This document shows, piece by piece, positions 7,823 through 15,947 of a stretch of DNA of 45,808 nt. Each line of letters opens with the position of its first letter. The first letter of the stretch is position 1. Made by a program: the position numbers and the translations under genes. The notes beneath the pieces are model-generated. The model did no database searches. It saw only the letters and a list, made by a program, of their open reading frames with translations, and had not been told where the DNA came from. The DNA is from Aliiruegeria sabulilitoris (lineage in GTDB: Bacteria; Pseudomonadota; Alphaproteobacteria; Rhodobacterales; Rhodobacteraceae): contig NZ_LOAS01000033.1 of the NCBI RefSeq assembly GCF_001558155.1, forward strand, positions 1 to 45,808, in the 5' to 3' direction.

Positions 7823-9482
7823 TCTGTCTGTTCTTGGCCGCGCTCTGGCCGTCGTGAGCCTTTGCATGCTGCCAAACCTCGCGTTTGCGCAGGGCGGGAA
7901 CGAGTCCGCCGGCGGACCCGCCGTCAAGGCACAGCCGGTCTCGGGTGCGGCCGAGCTTGCCGCGCAAGGGGCACACGTTACTCCGCAAAACCGCCCCGAT
8001 CCGATGGATGCCTTCTGCAAGACCCTGGGAAAGCCCGCAAAGAGACGGGACATCGCCAAGCTGACCGGGGCGTCGATCGAACGGCTGATCGATGGCGTTC
8101 CGGTCTATTCCGAGGTGCTTGGCGATCTCGAAGCAAACCATCCGCGCTCGAACCGCTACGGGACAGATGGCCGCCGCTCTGCTCACAAGGTCCGGATGGA
8201 CGGGCGGCGGCTCTGCGTCGAACTGGCGGAGGGCGGGACGGCGGATTGCACATTGCCGGTGGCCTGCCTGTCCTATGAGGCGGATTACGTGCTGCTGTCG
8301 AAACAGGGCGCGCCCTTTGCGCGTGTTCACAGCGATGGCCGCGCGCCCCAAAACGCGGCCAGGGGCAGCGAGAAGGAAGACTGGATCCTGCATGCCGGGG
8401 GAAGCTTCGGGCTTCGGATCGACGAAAAGCAAAAGGTTTCGGACCGGCTCCTGGGAAAGCGAGGCACGCGGAACAACTGCCGTATCGGGAACGGATTCGC
8501 CGAGATCGACTCCGCGGAGTTCTTCTACTGGATCGGCAAGGACTGTAACGGTGGCCCGATCCAGCCGCCGGGCACCATTGTTCACATGCAGGCAAATGGA
8601 ACACTGGGTCATGTCGACTTGCGTGCCCATAGCGGTCTGTCCGTCAAGCACGGTATGATCGTATGGCAGTTTCCGACCAAGCCGATGGACGCACAGATGG
8701 TCTGTGAAGACGCGCGGAGCGGCATCCCCGGATCCGCCGAGGAAGTTGCCACGATCAGGATTCTGGTGAAGCACCCGCCAAAGGTCGCCGTCGGCGAACC
8801 GGCAGTGTTCGAGAAGATCGTCGTGGACTTGCTGCCCTATGTCGAGCGGATCTGCGGCGTAGCCGGTGCGGAGCGCGAGGTTCGGGTCGAGTTGGCAGAG
8901 GACAGCAGGGATGCCCCAAAACCGTTGAACCTTGTCGTGAAGAAGGGCGTACCCTCGCGCCCGGCCGCGTTCGCCGGCGATCATGTCGAGCAGGAACGTA
9001 ACCGCGATTTCGCCCTGCGCGAGGAAGCGGCCCGGGAGTTCCGCCGCTACATCGTCGATAACGCCCGCCGAACCTATTATACGAATTTGCGCGAGACGAT
9101 CCGGAATGACCGGATGATCCCGAACCTGTCGAATGCCATGGATGCGTACAAGGTTCCGACCCTCGTCGCGCTGACAAAAGGACGGAGCTTCCGCATGCCC
9201 TGGCAGAACCCGACATTCGAGCGCGGTGTCTTTCAGGTCTCCTGGCGCGTCAGCGTGGACAACCCTGTCGAAGATTTCCTCGCGCGCAAACCGCACAACC
9301 TACTATGGGCCACCATCCGGCAGGGGCTGTCGCTGGATCAGTCCATTTCCCCAACCCGCGTAACCTGCCGCATAGGCGAAAGCGCGGCCCAGCGCCTTCC
9401 GGAACGGAGCTGGGTGACGGTGCGCGGCAAGCTGTTGAGCTACGATGGCGGCGGGTTGGTCCTGGATTGCAGCGCCGGGTAG
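7812..9482 (+). CDS. Exported protein of unknown function, last gene of the coupled run
   Basis: 556 residues from ATG 7812, preceded by GGGAGGG with good spacing and overlapping the upstream stop, so it is probably translationally coupled. The signal peptide is clear (MLRDLSVLGRALAVVSLCML ending AFAQ). No module A, B or C was found and I do not recognise the fold. Visible features: several Cys in the N-terminal half (FCKTLG, RLCVEL, DCTLPVACLSYE) suitable for disulfides, a central region of alternating beta-like segments, a charged helical stretch (EQERNRDFALREEAAREFRR), and a C-terminal beta-rich part ending LDCSAG. The operon position suggests a partner of the peptidoglycan-binding and M23 proteins upstream. 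Confidence 0.78.
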   Translation: MLRDLSVLGRALAVVSLCMLPNLAFAQGGNESAGGPAVKAQPVSGAAELAAQGAHVTPQNRPDPMDAFCKTLGKPAKRRDIAKLTGASIERLIDGVPVYSEVLGDLEANHPRSNRYGTDGRRSAHKVRMDGRRLCVELAEGGTADCTLPVACLSYEADYVLLSKQGAPFARVHSDGRAPQNAARGSEKEDWILHAGGSFGLRIDEKQKVSDRLLGKRGTRNNCRIGNGFAEIDSAEFFYWIGKDCNGGPIQPPGTIVHMQANGTLGHVDLRAHSGLSVKHGMIVWQFPTKPMDAQMVCEDARSGIPGSAEEVATIRILVKHPPKVAVGEPAVFEKIVVDLLPYVERICGVAGAEREVRVELAEDSRDAPKPLNLVVKKGVPSRPAAFAGDHVEQERNRDFALREEAAREFRRYIVDNARRTYYTNLRETIRNDRMIPNLSNAMDAYKVPTLVALTKGRSFRMPWQNPTFERGVFQVSWRVSVDNPVEDFLARKPHNLLWATIRQGLSLDQSISPTRVTCRIGESAAQRLPERSWVTVRGKLLSYDGGGLVLDCSAG

Positions 9483-10207
9483 AGCGGATGATCGACCGGG
9501 GCCAGCGGTGTCTCGGCCGAAACCCTGTGCCCATGCATTCGGCCTCGCCGTCCGAATCGGCACCAGCGACCTGCCGAAAGCCCTCAACATGTCGATCGCT
9601 TGCGGTGAACCAAGCTTCCTTCCGAATGCCCCAAAAGGACATTTTCGGCGGTAGCGCGATTCACACGAACGTCATCACGTCTTGGACAACATCATGAGAA
9701 AAAATATTTAGGCCATTGAATTAATTGGGTGAATCCTAATGGCCAACTCCAAGGAAGTCCATTTCGACGAATTGGACGATTATCAGATAAGGAAATTGGA
9801 CCATTCCGGGCGCGAGTCTTCGCTGCGACTTAACGCCATGCGTCATTTCCCGTGTTCGTCCTTCCCCTAGGATATGCACATTATGATTCGACGTTTTTAG
9901 ATTTCACGATGCGAGTAATGTCAGCCTGGGTGGAATTTCGATTAGCGAGCCTGTCTCGGAGCGGCAACGGCCATTTCCGTGCAAAAATCGACTCGCGCTC
10001 CAATCCGTCCCGAATCCGATGTGCCGCCATTTCAAGGAACCTGCCGTGGCCGGATGTTCCATCCTCGCTGCGTCGCCGAGATCCTTGGGCGCGCTTCCTT
10101 TTCAATGGCCTGGCCAGCGGAGGCCGACAGTCGCGGAGGCCGTTTTTCGGCGAAGCAGAGCAGATTGCGGGGCAAGGCCGGAGGCCGATTTTCGACAGGG
10201 GGAAGAA
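9483..10207. other. Intergenic gap with AT-rich segment; no convincing long gene
   Basis: The 725-bp gap separates the first operon from the second module-protein pair. An AT-rich stretch at about 9690-9745 stands out from the G+C-rich surroundings and is a plausible promoter area. One short reading frame (9739-9870) is listed separately. Other frames in the gap look random in composition. Confidence 0.5.
9739..9870 (+). CDS. Possible small protein, 43 residues, hypothetical
   Basis: ATG 9739 opens a frame for a polar, charged peptide (MANSKEVHFDELDDYQIRKL then DHSGRESSLRLNAMRHF). The composition looks more protein-like than neighbouring frames. There is only a weak purine-rich sequence upstream (GGGTGA), and no family is recognised. 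It could be a real small protein, the truncated 5' end of a lost gene, or chance. Confidence 0.25.
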   Translation: MANSKEVHFDELDDYQIRKLDHSGRESSLRLNAMRHFPCSSFP

Positions 10208-12079
10208 ATGATTATGAGATCAGAAACGAAAGACGCAGAAACGGCAATTGTCGAACGCCTGTTTCCCTCCATCAGTTATTGTTGCCTGTGCCTGGTTTCG
10301 GCAATCGCCATTTGGGCACATGGCCCCGCCCTTGGGCAGGGCTCTGTCGAAACCCCCGAGAGCCTTCTTGCAAGGGCGTCCGCACTCGTGGCGGCGACCG
10401 ACGCTCCTTATGACGCACAGGAGGCCACCTACCTGGATGAAGCCCGTATCAGCCTAGATCGCATTGTTACGGATTTCCCCTCCTCCGATATCGCATTGCG
10501 GATCCTCATGCAGGACAAGATCGGCAATCTTGATGTAGCAAAACTTCGCTCGGATGTCGCAAGCCTTGCCCGCGATCGCCTGTCGAACGGCTCCGCGGAA
10601 AGAGCAGTTCAGACGGCCGAAAACGTGGCTCCCTCTGCCCCCGATGGCGCGGCGAGCGGCTTGGCAAGGGGCATTGCGGCGGTCGAGTTTCCACTGAAGG
10701 ACACGCCGTTGCCTGCGGGCACTTCCGGCGAAGAGCTAAATGGCTTGAAACAGGCGGAACGCTGTTTCGTTCCCAAGGCCGGGCTGGATCCGCAAGAAGG
10801 GGTCGTGATCGAAGTGCAGATCGATCCGGGCGGCAATGTCGCGAGAATGCCGGAACTGATCGATCCGTCCAAGCCTACGGAGACCGAACGCAACCTTGTC
10901 TTGAGCGCGATCACCGCATTGGATGGCTGTGCGCCCTACGGGCCCGATGCGGCCGGCCTGCATCGGGTTTCAGCCTCCACCTCCGGCATTCGCCCGCTCG
11001 AATTCCGAGCCTTGCAGCTGGAGAATGCCGAGGAGATCACCAACACTGCCAATGTCCTGTCGTCGGCGGAGAGTGTTGTGGAAGCGGTGGCGGAGACCGC
11101 CGATTACTGGGGCCCAGCGACTGTCGAGACCTACAATGCGCTCGGCCTCACCCGAAGCGAGATCTTCGAGGTCCAGGCGCGCCTGACCTCCATGGGCTAC
11201 AACGTGCGCGGCATCGACGGCCTCTATGGTGACGGCACACGCGGCGCCGTTTCCTCCTGGCAACTTGATCTTGGCCTGCCGGTGAGCGGCTATCTCGATC
11301 GCCCCCAACTGGCGCTGTTGCGAGAGCATTCCATCGCCAATTACACCACATGGATCACATACGGGATCGTCTCGCAGTGGCCCTCACCACCGGCCCGGTT
11401 TCTGTTGCGGCCGACGACCGTTTTGCGGGGAACCGTGCCGATGGTCCGGGACACGATCCCGACAGCACGGGTGAGCGCACCCGGGATGACCAAGCAGATC
11501 CCGGTGGTGAAACGTTCCGCCGCCGAGGCGGTCCGCCTTTCCACAACGATGAACCGCCCGGCAACCGCCGCGAGACAGCAAATCCCGGTGGTCAAGCGAT
11601 CTGCCTCCGAGGCGCGACAGCCCATTCCGACCACCCGGACATCGGCAGCTCCACGCAATGGCATCCCGCAGTCGCAAACCAGCGCCCAGCGAAGCGGTGT
11701 TCCCGGACAACAGGCCGCGCCCAAGAAGACCTATTCGCCGAAGGCCGTTCCCACGCAGCGGAAGACCGCGCCCAAGACGACCACGACTCAGAGGAAGACA
11801 GCGCCAAAGACGACGACCCAGCGAAAGGCCGCGCCGAAGAAGACAACGACCCAAAGGTACACCGCACCGAAGAGAACCACGACACAGCGCAAGACCGCTC
11901 CCAAGAAGTCCGCGCCCCAACGGAAGACGACCACGAAGAGAACCACTACGCAACGGAAGACGGCACCAAAGAAATCCGCGCCTCAGCGTAAACCAGCGCC
12001 CAAGAAATCCGCTCCCAAGAGGAGCTCGAACTCGAAGAGTTGCATCAGGACGAAGTCCGGAAATCTGGTGTGCAAATGA
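10208..12079 (+). CDS. Exported module A-B-C protein with Lys/Pro/Thr repeat tail
   Basis: 623 residues from ATG 10208 (GGGGGAAGAA just upstream; ATG 10214 is possible). The upstream in-frame extension is rejected because it lacks a signal peptide. Hydrophobic export signal ends ALGQ near 44. Module A: 49-120 (PESLLARASAL... DRIVTDFPSSDIA ...NLDVAKL). Module B, TolA/TonB-C-like: about 183-257, with Cys186 and Cys241 (CFVP... DGCAPY). Peptidoglycan-binding domain: about 318-382 (VQARLTSMGYNVRGIDG). Then two QIPVVKRSA repeats (430-470), a strongly basic tail at 505-610 built on QRKTAPKK-like units, and a final SCIRTKSGNLVCK with two Cys. The tail could contact anionic wall polymers, or be a basic-specific protease target; both are inference. 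Probably co-transcribed with the next gene. Confidence 0.87.
   Translation: MIMRSETKDAETAIVERLFPSISYCCLCLVSAIAIWAHGPALGQGSVETPESLLARASALVAATDAPYDAQEATYLDEARISLDRIVTDFPSSDIALRILMQDKIGNLDVAKLRSDVASLARDRLSNGSAERAVQTAENVAPSAPDGAASGLARGIAAVEFPLKDTPLPAGTSGEELNGLKQAERCFVPKAGLDPQEGVVIEVQIDPGGNVARMPELIDPSKPTETERNLVLSAITALDGCAPYGPDAAGLHRVSASTSGIRPLEFRALQLENAEEITNTANVLSSAESVVEAVAETADYWGPATVETYNALGLTRSEIFEVQARLTSMGYNVRGIDGLYGDGTRGAVSSWQLDLGLPVSGYLDRPQLALLREHSIANYTTWITYGIVSQWPSPPARFLLRPTTVLRGTVPMVRDTIPTARVSAPGMTKQIPVVKRSAAEAVRLSTTMNRPATAARQQIPVVKRSASEARQPIPTTRTSAAPRNGIPQSQTSAQRSGVPGQQAAPKKTYSPKAVPTQRKTAPKTTTTQRKTAPKTTTQRKAAPKKTTTQRYTAPKRTTTQRKTAPKKSAPQRKTTTKRTTTQRKTAPKKSAPQRKPAPKKSAPKRSSNSKSCIRTKSGNLVCK
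11720..12037 (+). repeat. Degenerate in-frame repeats encoding the Lys/Thr/Pro-rich tail
   Basis: Within the 10208-12079 gene, short units encode variants of TQRKTAPKK, TTQRK and KKSAPQRK about ten times. Unit length varies around 7-10 codons and the units are imperfect at the DNA level. Copy number is therefore likely to vary by slippage or recombination. This is coding repeat DNA with no spacers, so it is not a CRISPR array. Confidence 0.85.
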
Positions 12080-12135
12080 GGCGGCTCGAAACCGGAACCC
12101 GCAGGCGTCGCTTGCAACCCCACAAGGAGGGCGCA

Positions 12136-13758
12136 ATGCCGAAACCCCTGGCTGAAGTCTTCGCAGTACAGGCGTGGCCACGGGCGTTTTTCGGCCGGGG
12201 ACGGCTTGTGCTGCTGTGCTTTTCGCTCCTGCTGTCGGCCCCGATGCCGGTCTTCGCCCAGTCGAACGGCGTGACGCCGGAGTCGCTCTTCGCTGCGGCG
12301 AAGGTCCTGTTCGGGACGACAGAAGCGCCCTACGAGACATCCGAACTCGGCGCGCTGAAGGGCACACGAGACATCCTGGACAGGATCGTGGCCGATTTCC
12401 CGGCATCCGACATCGCAGTTCAAATCCTCGTTCAGGAGACGATCGACGGGTTGGATGTTGCGCAGCTGGATGCGGATATTGCCCGCCTCTCCGAGCCGAA
12501 ACCCAGCCCGGTATCGGACGCCCCTCCGGAGGCTCCGCAAACGCAACCGCCGGAAATCGAGGCCAGGAAAATCGAAGAGCCGGTCGAGGCCGAAGCACCC
12601 GGAACCACGCCCGAGGCCTTGTTGGCGCAGGCGCGCAAGCTCGCGAATGCAACGAATGCGCCGTTCGATTTCTCCGAAGTCGAGAAGCTCCTTCAGGCCA
12701 ACCGGCTGCTGGAGCGGATCGTCAAGAACCACCCATCCTCGGATCTGGCTGTAAGGATCGTTGTCGAGGACAATATCGAAGGCTTCGACATTGCCGCGCT
12801 GAAAGCCAGCCTTGCCAAGGTGCAAAGCAGCTTTTCGCGCCTGAACGCGCCCGCTGCCACAGAGGATGATCTGTCCGTCTCTGCAGCGAACACGCCGCAA
12901 TCCGGAGCTTCCGGAGAAACTGTCGCTTCGAAGCCTGCACAGACGGCGCCTCAACCGGATGTGATCGAGGGGCTTCCCAGAATCGGAAAGTGCTATGTCG
13001 GCAAGAGCGAGGCAGCATCAGCCGGGATTATCGTCGTCGAGGTCAGGATCGACCGGGAGGGAAATGTCTCGACGATGCCGAAACTGATCGACCCTCTCAC
13101 CCCCACCTCGGCACAACGCACCGTGTTTGTTCAGGTCTCCTCGGCGCTTGACGCCTGCGCTCCCTACGGCGGAAGCGCCGCCGGCATGCATTGGCTGACC
13201 GCATCCGCGAGCGAGATACTTCTGATCGAGACTTTCGAGGATGACGCGAGTGGCTCGGGCCCGGCGCCATCCCTGGCGGCGATGTTGGGAACCTCGACGG
13301 ACCCGGCCAGCCTATCCGCAATGGGAGATCCGGGACTGGCAGGGGTCGAATGGGCTCCCGCCAGCCGCGAGACACAGGCCGCACTGGAACTGACCCGCAA
13401 GGATGTCGCGGAGATCCAGGCGCGACTGACCGCCCTGGGTTATGATCCCAATGGAGTCGATGGATCAGCGGGCGAGGGCACGCGCACCGCCCTAGCGAAC
13501 TGGCAGGAGACATTGGGCATGCCCGGCACAGGCTACCTGGACGAGGCACAGCACGCAGCACTTTTGAGGCATTCGGAGGTCGGTTTCACGGAGTGGAAGC
13601 TCGACGAAAAGAACCTCGAGGCGCTGGAACGCGCTTCGGCTGCCAAGAAAGCATCGTCCAAGAAGAAGTCGAGCAGAAAGCTGCCACCGGGCTATTTCTG
13701 GTACAAGGGACGCATGTGCCGGAAGGTCTGGGGCAACTCCGTCTACTCTTGCAAGTAG
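12136..13758 (+). CDS. Exported A-A-B-C module protein with two module A copies
   Basis: 540 residues from ATG 12136, preceded by a strong AAGGAGG (12124-12130); this fixes the start 57 bp after the previous stop. The signal peptide ends VFAQ at 42. Module A is present twice: 47-118 (PESLFAAAKVL... DRIVADFPASDIA) and 158-228 (PEALLAQARKL... ERIVKNHPSSDLA), separated by a Pro/Glu linker. Module B: about 283-357, with Cys286 and Cys341 (CYVG... DACAPY). Peptidoglycan-binding domain: about 425-488 (IQARLTALGYDPNGVDG). After a short Lys/Ser stretch it ends PPGYFWYKGRMCRKVW..SCK, an ending almost identical to that of the protein at 21360-22706. The stop lies 10 bp from the convergent caspase gene. 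Confidence 0.88.
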   Translation: MPKPLAEVFAVQAWPRAFFGRGRLVLLCFSLLLSAPMPVFAQSNGVTPESLFAAAKVLFGTTEAPYETSELGALKGTRDILDRIVADFPASDIAVQILVQETIDGLDVAQLDADIARLSEPKPSPVSDAPPEAPQTQPPEIEARKIEEPVEAEAPGTTPEALLAQARKLANATNAPFDFSEVEKLLQANRLLERIVKNHPSSDLAVRIVVEDNIEGFDIAALKASLAKVQSSFSRLNAPAATEDDLSVSAANTPQSGASGETVASKPAQTAPQPDVIEGLPRIGKCYVGKSEAASAGIIVVEVRIDREGNVSTMPKLIDPLTPTSAQRTVFVQVSSALDACAPYGGSAAGMHWLTASASEILLIETFEDDASGSGPAPSLAAMLGTSTDPASLSAMGDPGLAGVEWAPASRETQAALELTRKDVAEIQARLTALGYDPNGVDGSAGEGTRTALANWQETLGMPGTGYLDEAQHAALLRHSEVGFTEWKLDEKNLEALERASAAKKASSKKKSSRKLPPGYFWYKGRMCRKVWGNSVYSCK

Positions 13759-13768
13759 TCGGATGGGC

Positions 13769-15517
13769 CTAACGGCTCTCTAGAAGGCGTATGGCACCGC
13801 CCCCCGTGTGCAGCCGGTACAGGCCGGGGCCACTCGCGCGATAGGGGGCGCATTTGTCCAGGGCGGAGGCGAGTTTCACGAAAAGCGCACGATCCGAGGA
13901 GGTCGGTTCTCGCGGCGCAAGAAGCCTCGGCAGGTCAGCAACATTTCCCGCGGCATCGATCTCCACTTCAACAACGACGTCCTTGCCTCCGGCATATCCA
14001 GAGGGCGGTTCGAAACAGGCCGCGACCAGTTTCAGACCCACCCGTTTGGTCGCGGAACCCCCTGATCCGTCGGCCAGCCCGTCCAGCAAATGAACGGCCC
14101 CACCCGAGGTGGAGAGGCGATACCTACCGGCTCTTGGCACGGCGTAAGGAGCGCATTTGTCCAGCGCGGAAGCCAGCTTCACGAACAGGGCACGATCGGA
14201 CGGGCTCGGGTCGGACGGCTCAAGGAGTGTCGGCAAATCCGCGACGTCTCCGTCAAGATCGATGGCGACCTCGACAAGGATCTTGCTTCCGCCCGCCTGC
14301 GCGGACGCTCCTCTAAAACAGGTCTCGACGCTCTCCAAGCCGGGTCGCCTGGCCGATGCCAGAGCGGTTGGATCCGGCAAAAGGTGCGGGGTGGTGCCGC
14401 TCTGTCCGCTCCGGTCCGTGTCCTTTGATGCAGTGGCGTCGGGCTCTTGCTGGAAGCCCGCCCCTGCGGCGGAGTTCCCGGAGGTTCGTGCCGGCATAAT
14501 GTCCGATTGGGCGGGCGCATCCAAACTCCCCGCCGCTCCGCTCGACACTCCATCCTGCACCTCGGGAAGCGACGCTTCCAACAGATCTTGCCCGGACTCC
14601 CCACTGCCCGACAGGGCCTTGAGCCGGATCCTGGCCACATCGGCAAAGGCGCCGTTCGGAAAAGCTTCCAGATAGGCCCGGTACTCCGCCTCGGTTCCGC
14701 CACTGGACACTTCCCGCCACAGCGCCAACTCCAAAGCCTCCTCCGGTTCCTGCGCAGCCGTCTCGGGGGGATGTATGTATATCAGCCGGGAAGAGAGCGC
14801 CCCGTAGATATGCGGCTGTTGCCGGTGCATGGTCGCTTCCAGAACCCGGTCATGGACCATGCGGAAGACGAAGTTGATCTCGACGCCCGGCAAGGCCAGC
14901 ACCTCCATCAACGCCTTGGCATAAGGGCCATTCCGCCCGACACCATCCTGCGCAACTGTCCCCTCCCGCGCCGCGAAGGCCACCAGCGAATGCGCCGTGG
15001 GTTCGACCTCTGCCAGGCCGCGCCCGAGGGAACGGGTGGACCAGGATCGTGTCATCGCGGCGATGAAGGGGTTGTTGCGGCAGGCATCCAAGATAACCAG
15101 GCTCAGATCGGACGCGCCGGCCGTGGAATCGGACAGCAACTCAAGAGGCACGGTCTCGTATTTTATGTCGAGGTCGGTCTTGAGAACAGCGTCGACCGGG
15201 ATCAGGAAGTTTTCCCGGTCAATCTCGACTCCATGTCCGGCATAATAGATTATGGCGTGATCGGCGCCGTGGGTGCGCCGCCTAAACTCGCCCAATGTCT
15301 GCACCATTTCGGCGCGGGAGAGATCGTATAGGACGGTGACGTCATAGCCCAACTTCGAAAAAACGAGGCCAAGATCGCGCGCATCGTTCTTCGTGTTTTT
15401 CAGATCCTCGACCGTTGCGTAATCCGCATTTCCAATCAGGAGCGCATAGCGGCCTTCGGCAGACGCCAATGACGTGGCTACTAGAAAAATGGTAATCGCA
15501 AGGACGCCGCGCAGCAT
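13769..15517 (-). CDS. Secreted caspase-like (C14) protease with two C-terminal TolA/TonB-C-like modules
   Basis: 582 residues from ATG 15517, chosen because the signal peptide (MLRGVLAITIFLVATSLASA) begins there. The caspase p20-like domain spans about 22-245: RYALLIGNADY, then catalytic His95 in YYAGHG and catalytic Cys146 in LDACRNNPF. Both residues are intact, so the protease should be active. A segment common after bacterial C14 domains follows (ALWREV... YLEAFPNGAFADVARIRLKAL, about 265-302). A flexible linker leads to two tandem module B copies at 392-478 and 493-580; both contain DRALFVKLASALDKCAPY. The same module occurs once in each of three peptidoglycan-binding proteins of this window. 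The gene converges on them. Bacterial caspase-like enzymes often cleave after Arg/Lys; the substrate here is unknown. Confidence 0.9.
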   Translation of the reverse strand: MLRGVLAITIFLVATSLASAEGRYALLIGNADYATVEDLKNTKNDARDLGLVFSKLGYDVTVLYDLSRAEMVQTLGEFRRRTHGADHAIIYYAGHGVEIDRENFLIPVDAVLKTDLDIKYETVPLELLSDSTAGASDLSLVILDACRNNPFIAAMTRSWSTRSLGRGLAEVEPTAHSLVAFAAREGTVAQDGVGRNGPYAKALMEVLALPGVEINFVFRMVHDRVLEATMHRQQPHIYGALSSRLIYIHPPETAAQEPEEALELALWREVSSGGTEAEYRAYLEAFPNGAFADVARIRLKALSGSGESGQDLLEASLPEVQDGVSSGAAGSLDAPAQSDIMPARTSGNSAAGAGFQQEPDATASKDTDRSGQSGTTPHLLPDPTALASARRPGLESVETCFRGASAQAGGSKILVEVAIDLDGDVADLPTLLEPSDPSPSDRALFVKLASALDKCAPYAVPRAGRYRLSTSGGAVHLLDGLADGSGGSATKRVGLKLVAACFEPPSGYAGGKDVVVEVEIDAAGNVADLPRLLAPREPTSSDRALFVKLASALDKCAPYRASGPGLYRLHTGGGAIRLLESR

Positions 15518-15609
15518 GTCTCGATTTTCCACCCCGGATAATAGATTTTGTACCATGTCGGGGCGGCCGGGTAAATTCTGTCAGCTCTTAAAAAAACAAA
15601 GCTAATTGA

Positions 15610-15775
15610 GGTTGGACTTTTCCTGGCGGTGTCAAAGGAACCTGGCTTGCGATGGGGCAAGGGGCTGCGTAGCGTCCGCGGATGACGAAACGCATCCCGT
15701 TCAAGTATTTCAAGACGAGCGAGGGGGTCATCCGCTTGGCGGTGATGATGTACATCCGCTTCCCGCTTTCGTTTT
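15610..15775 (+). mobile_element. IS6-family element, 5' fragment
   Basis: The fragment encodes the start of an IS6-type transposase and about 70 bp upstream that probably includes the element end; exact borders are not visible. Homology stops at about 15772. It sits directly upstream of the caspase gene, so it may contribute to or have disrupted that gene's promoter region. Confidence 0.55.
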
Positions 15776-15783
15776 CCTTCTGA
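15682..15783 (+). pseudogene. IS6-family transposase, N-terminal fragment
   Basis: The 33-residue frame MTKRIPFKYFKTSEGVIRLA followed by VMMYIRFPLS matches the characteristic N-terminus of IS6-type transposases (PF.YF.... .VIRLAV..Y.RFPLS). It then runs into unrelated residues and a stop. The HTH and DDE parts are absent, so it is non-functional. Confidence 0.65.
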
Positions 15784-15886
15784 ACCGTCTCAAGGGAGTC
15801 TCTGCAAAGGCGGTGGAGGCGCAAGGAGCGGGAGAATCGACCGGGAAAAGGTATTTTTAAATTTAATATCAATAGGGTAGGTGGGT

Positions 15887-15910
15887 TGCGGAGAGATGGG
15901 GGTTCGAACT
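15887..15910 (-). other. tRNA 3'-end-like fragment (possible old attachment site)
   Basis: On the minus strand the sequence reads TTCGAAC (T loop), then CCCCA (3' T stem), TCTCTCC (3' acceptor strand), G (discriminator) and CAA. This keeps the exact spacing of a tRNA 3' end. The rest of a tRNA is missing: the upstream bases do not pair. The acceptor strand resembles other tRNA-Ser genes rather than the tRNA-Ser(GCU) at 17009-17098. Such fragments are left by integrases that use tRNA 3' ends. Short length makes chance possible. Confidence 0.35.
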
Positions 15911-15947
15911 CAAGGTTCGGTTTCCAGTGCCAGACTTGCGGCCCCGC

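Noticed and set aside
11720-12037. Repeat block as a CRISPR array
   Set aside because: Units are short, imperfect, without spacers, and lie in frame inside a gene.
10208-12079. Histone H1-like or DNA-binding reading of the Lys-rich tail
   Set aside because: The protein carries a signal sequence and a peptidoglycan-binding domain, so it should not meet chromosomal DNA.
770-15517. Canonical anti-phage caspase system (for example CRISPR-linked, gasdermin or Avs type)
   Set aside because: The caspase is secreted and no nuclease, NTPase sensor, CRISPR or gasdermin-like gene is present; the partners are wall-binding proteins.
15588-15872. Frames of 84-94 codons on both strands around 15.6-15.9 kb
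   Set aside because: They overlap the IS6-type fragment and read through its truncation; the 33-codon transposase start in another frame explains the region better.
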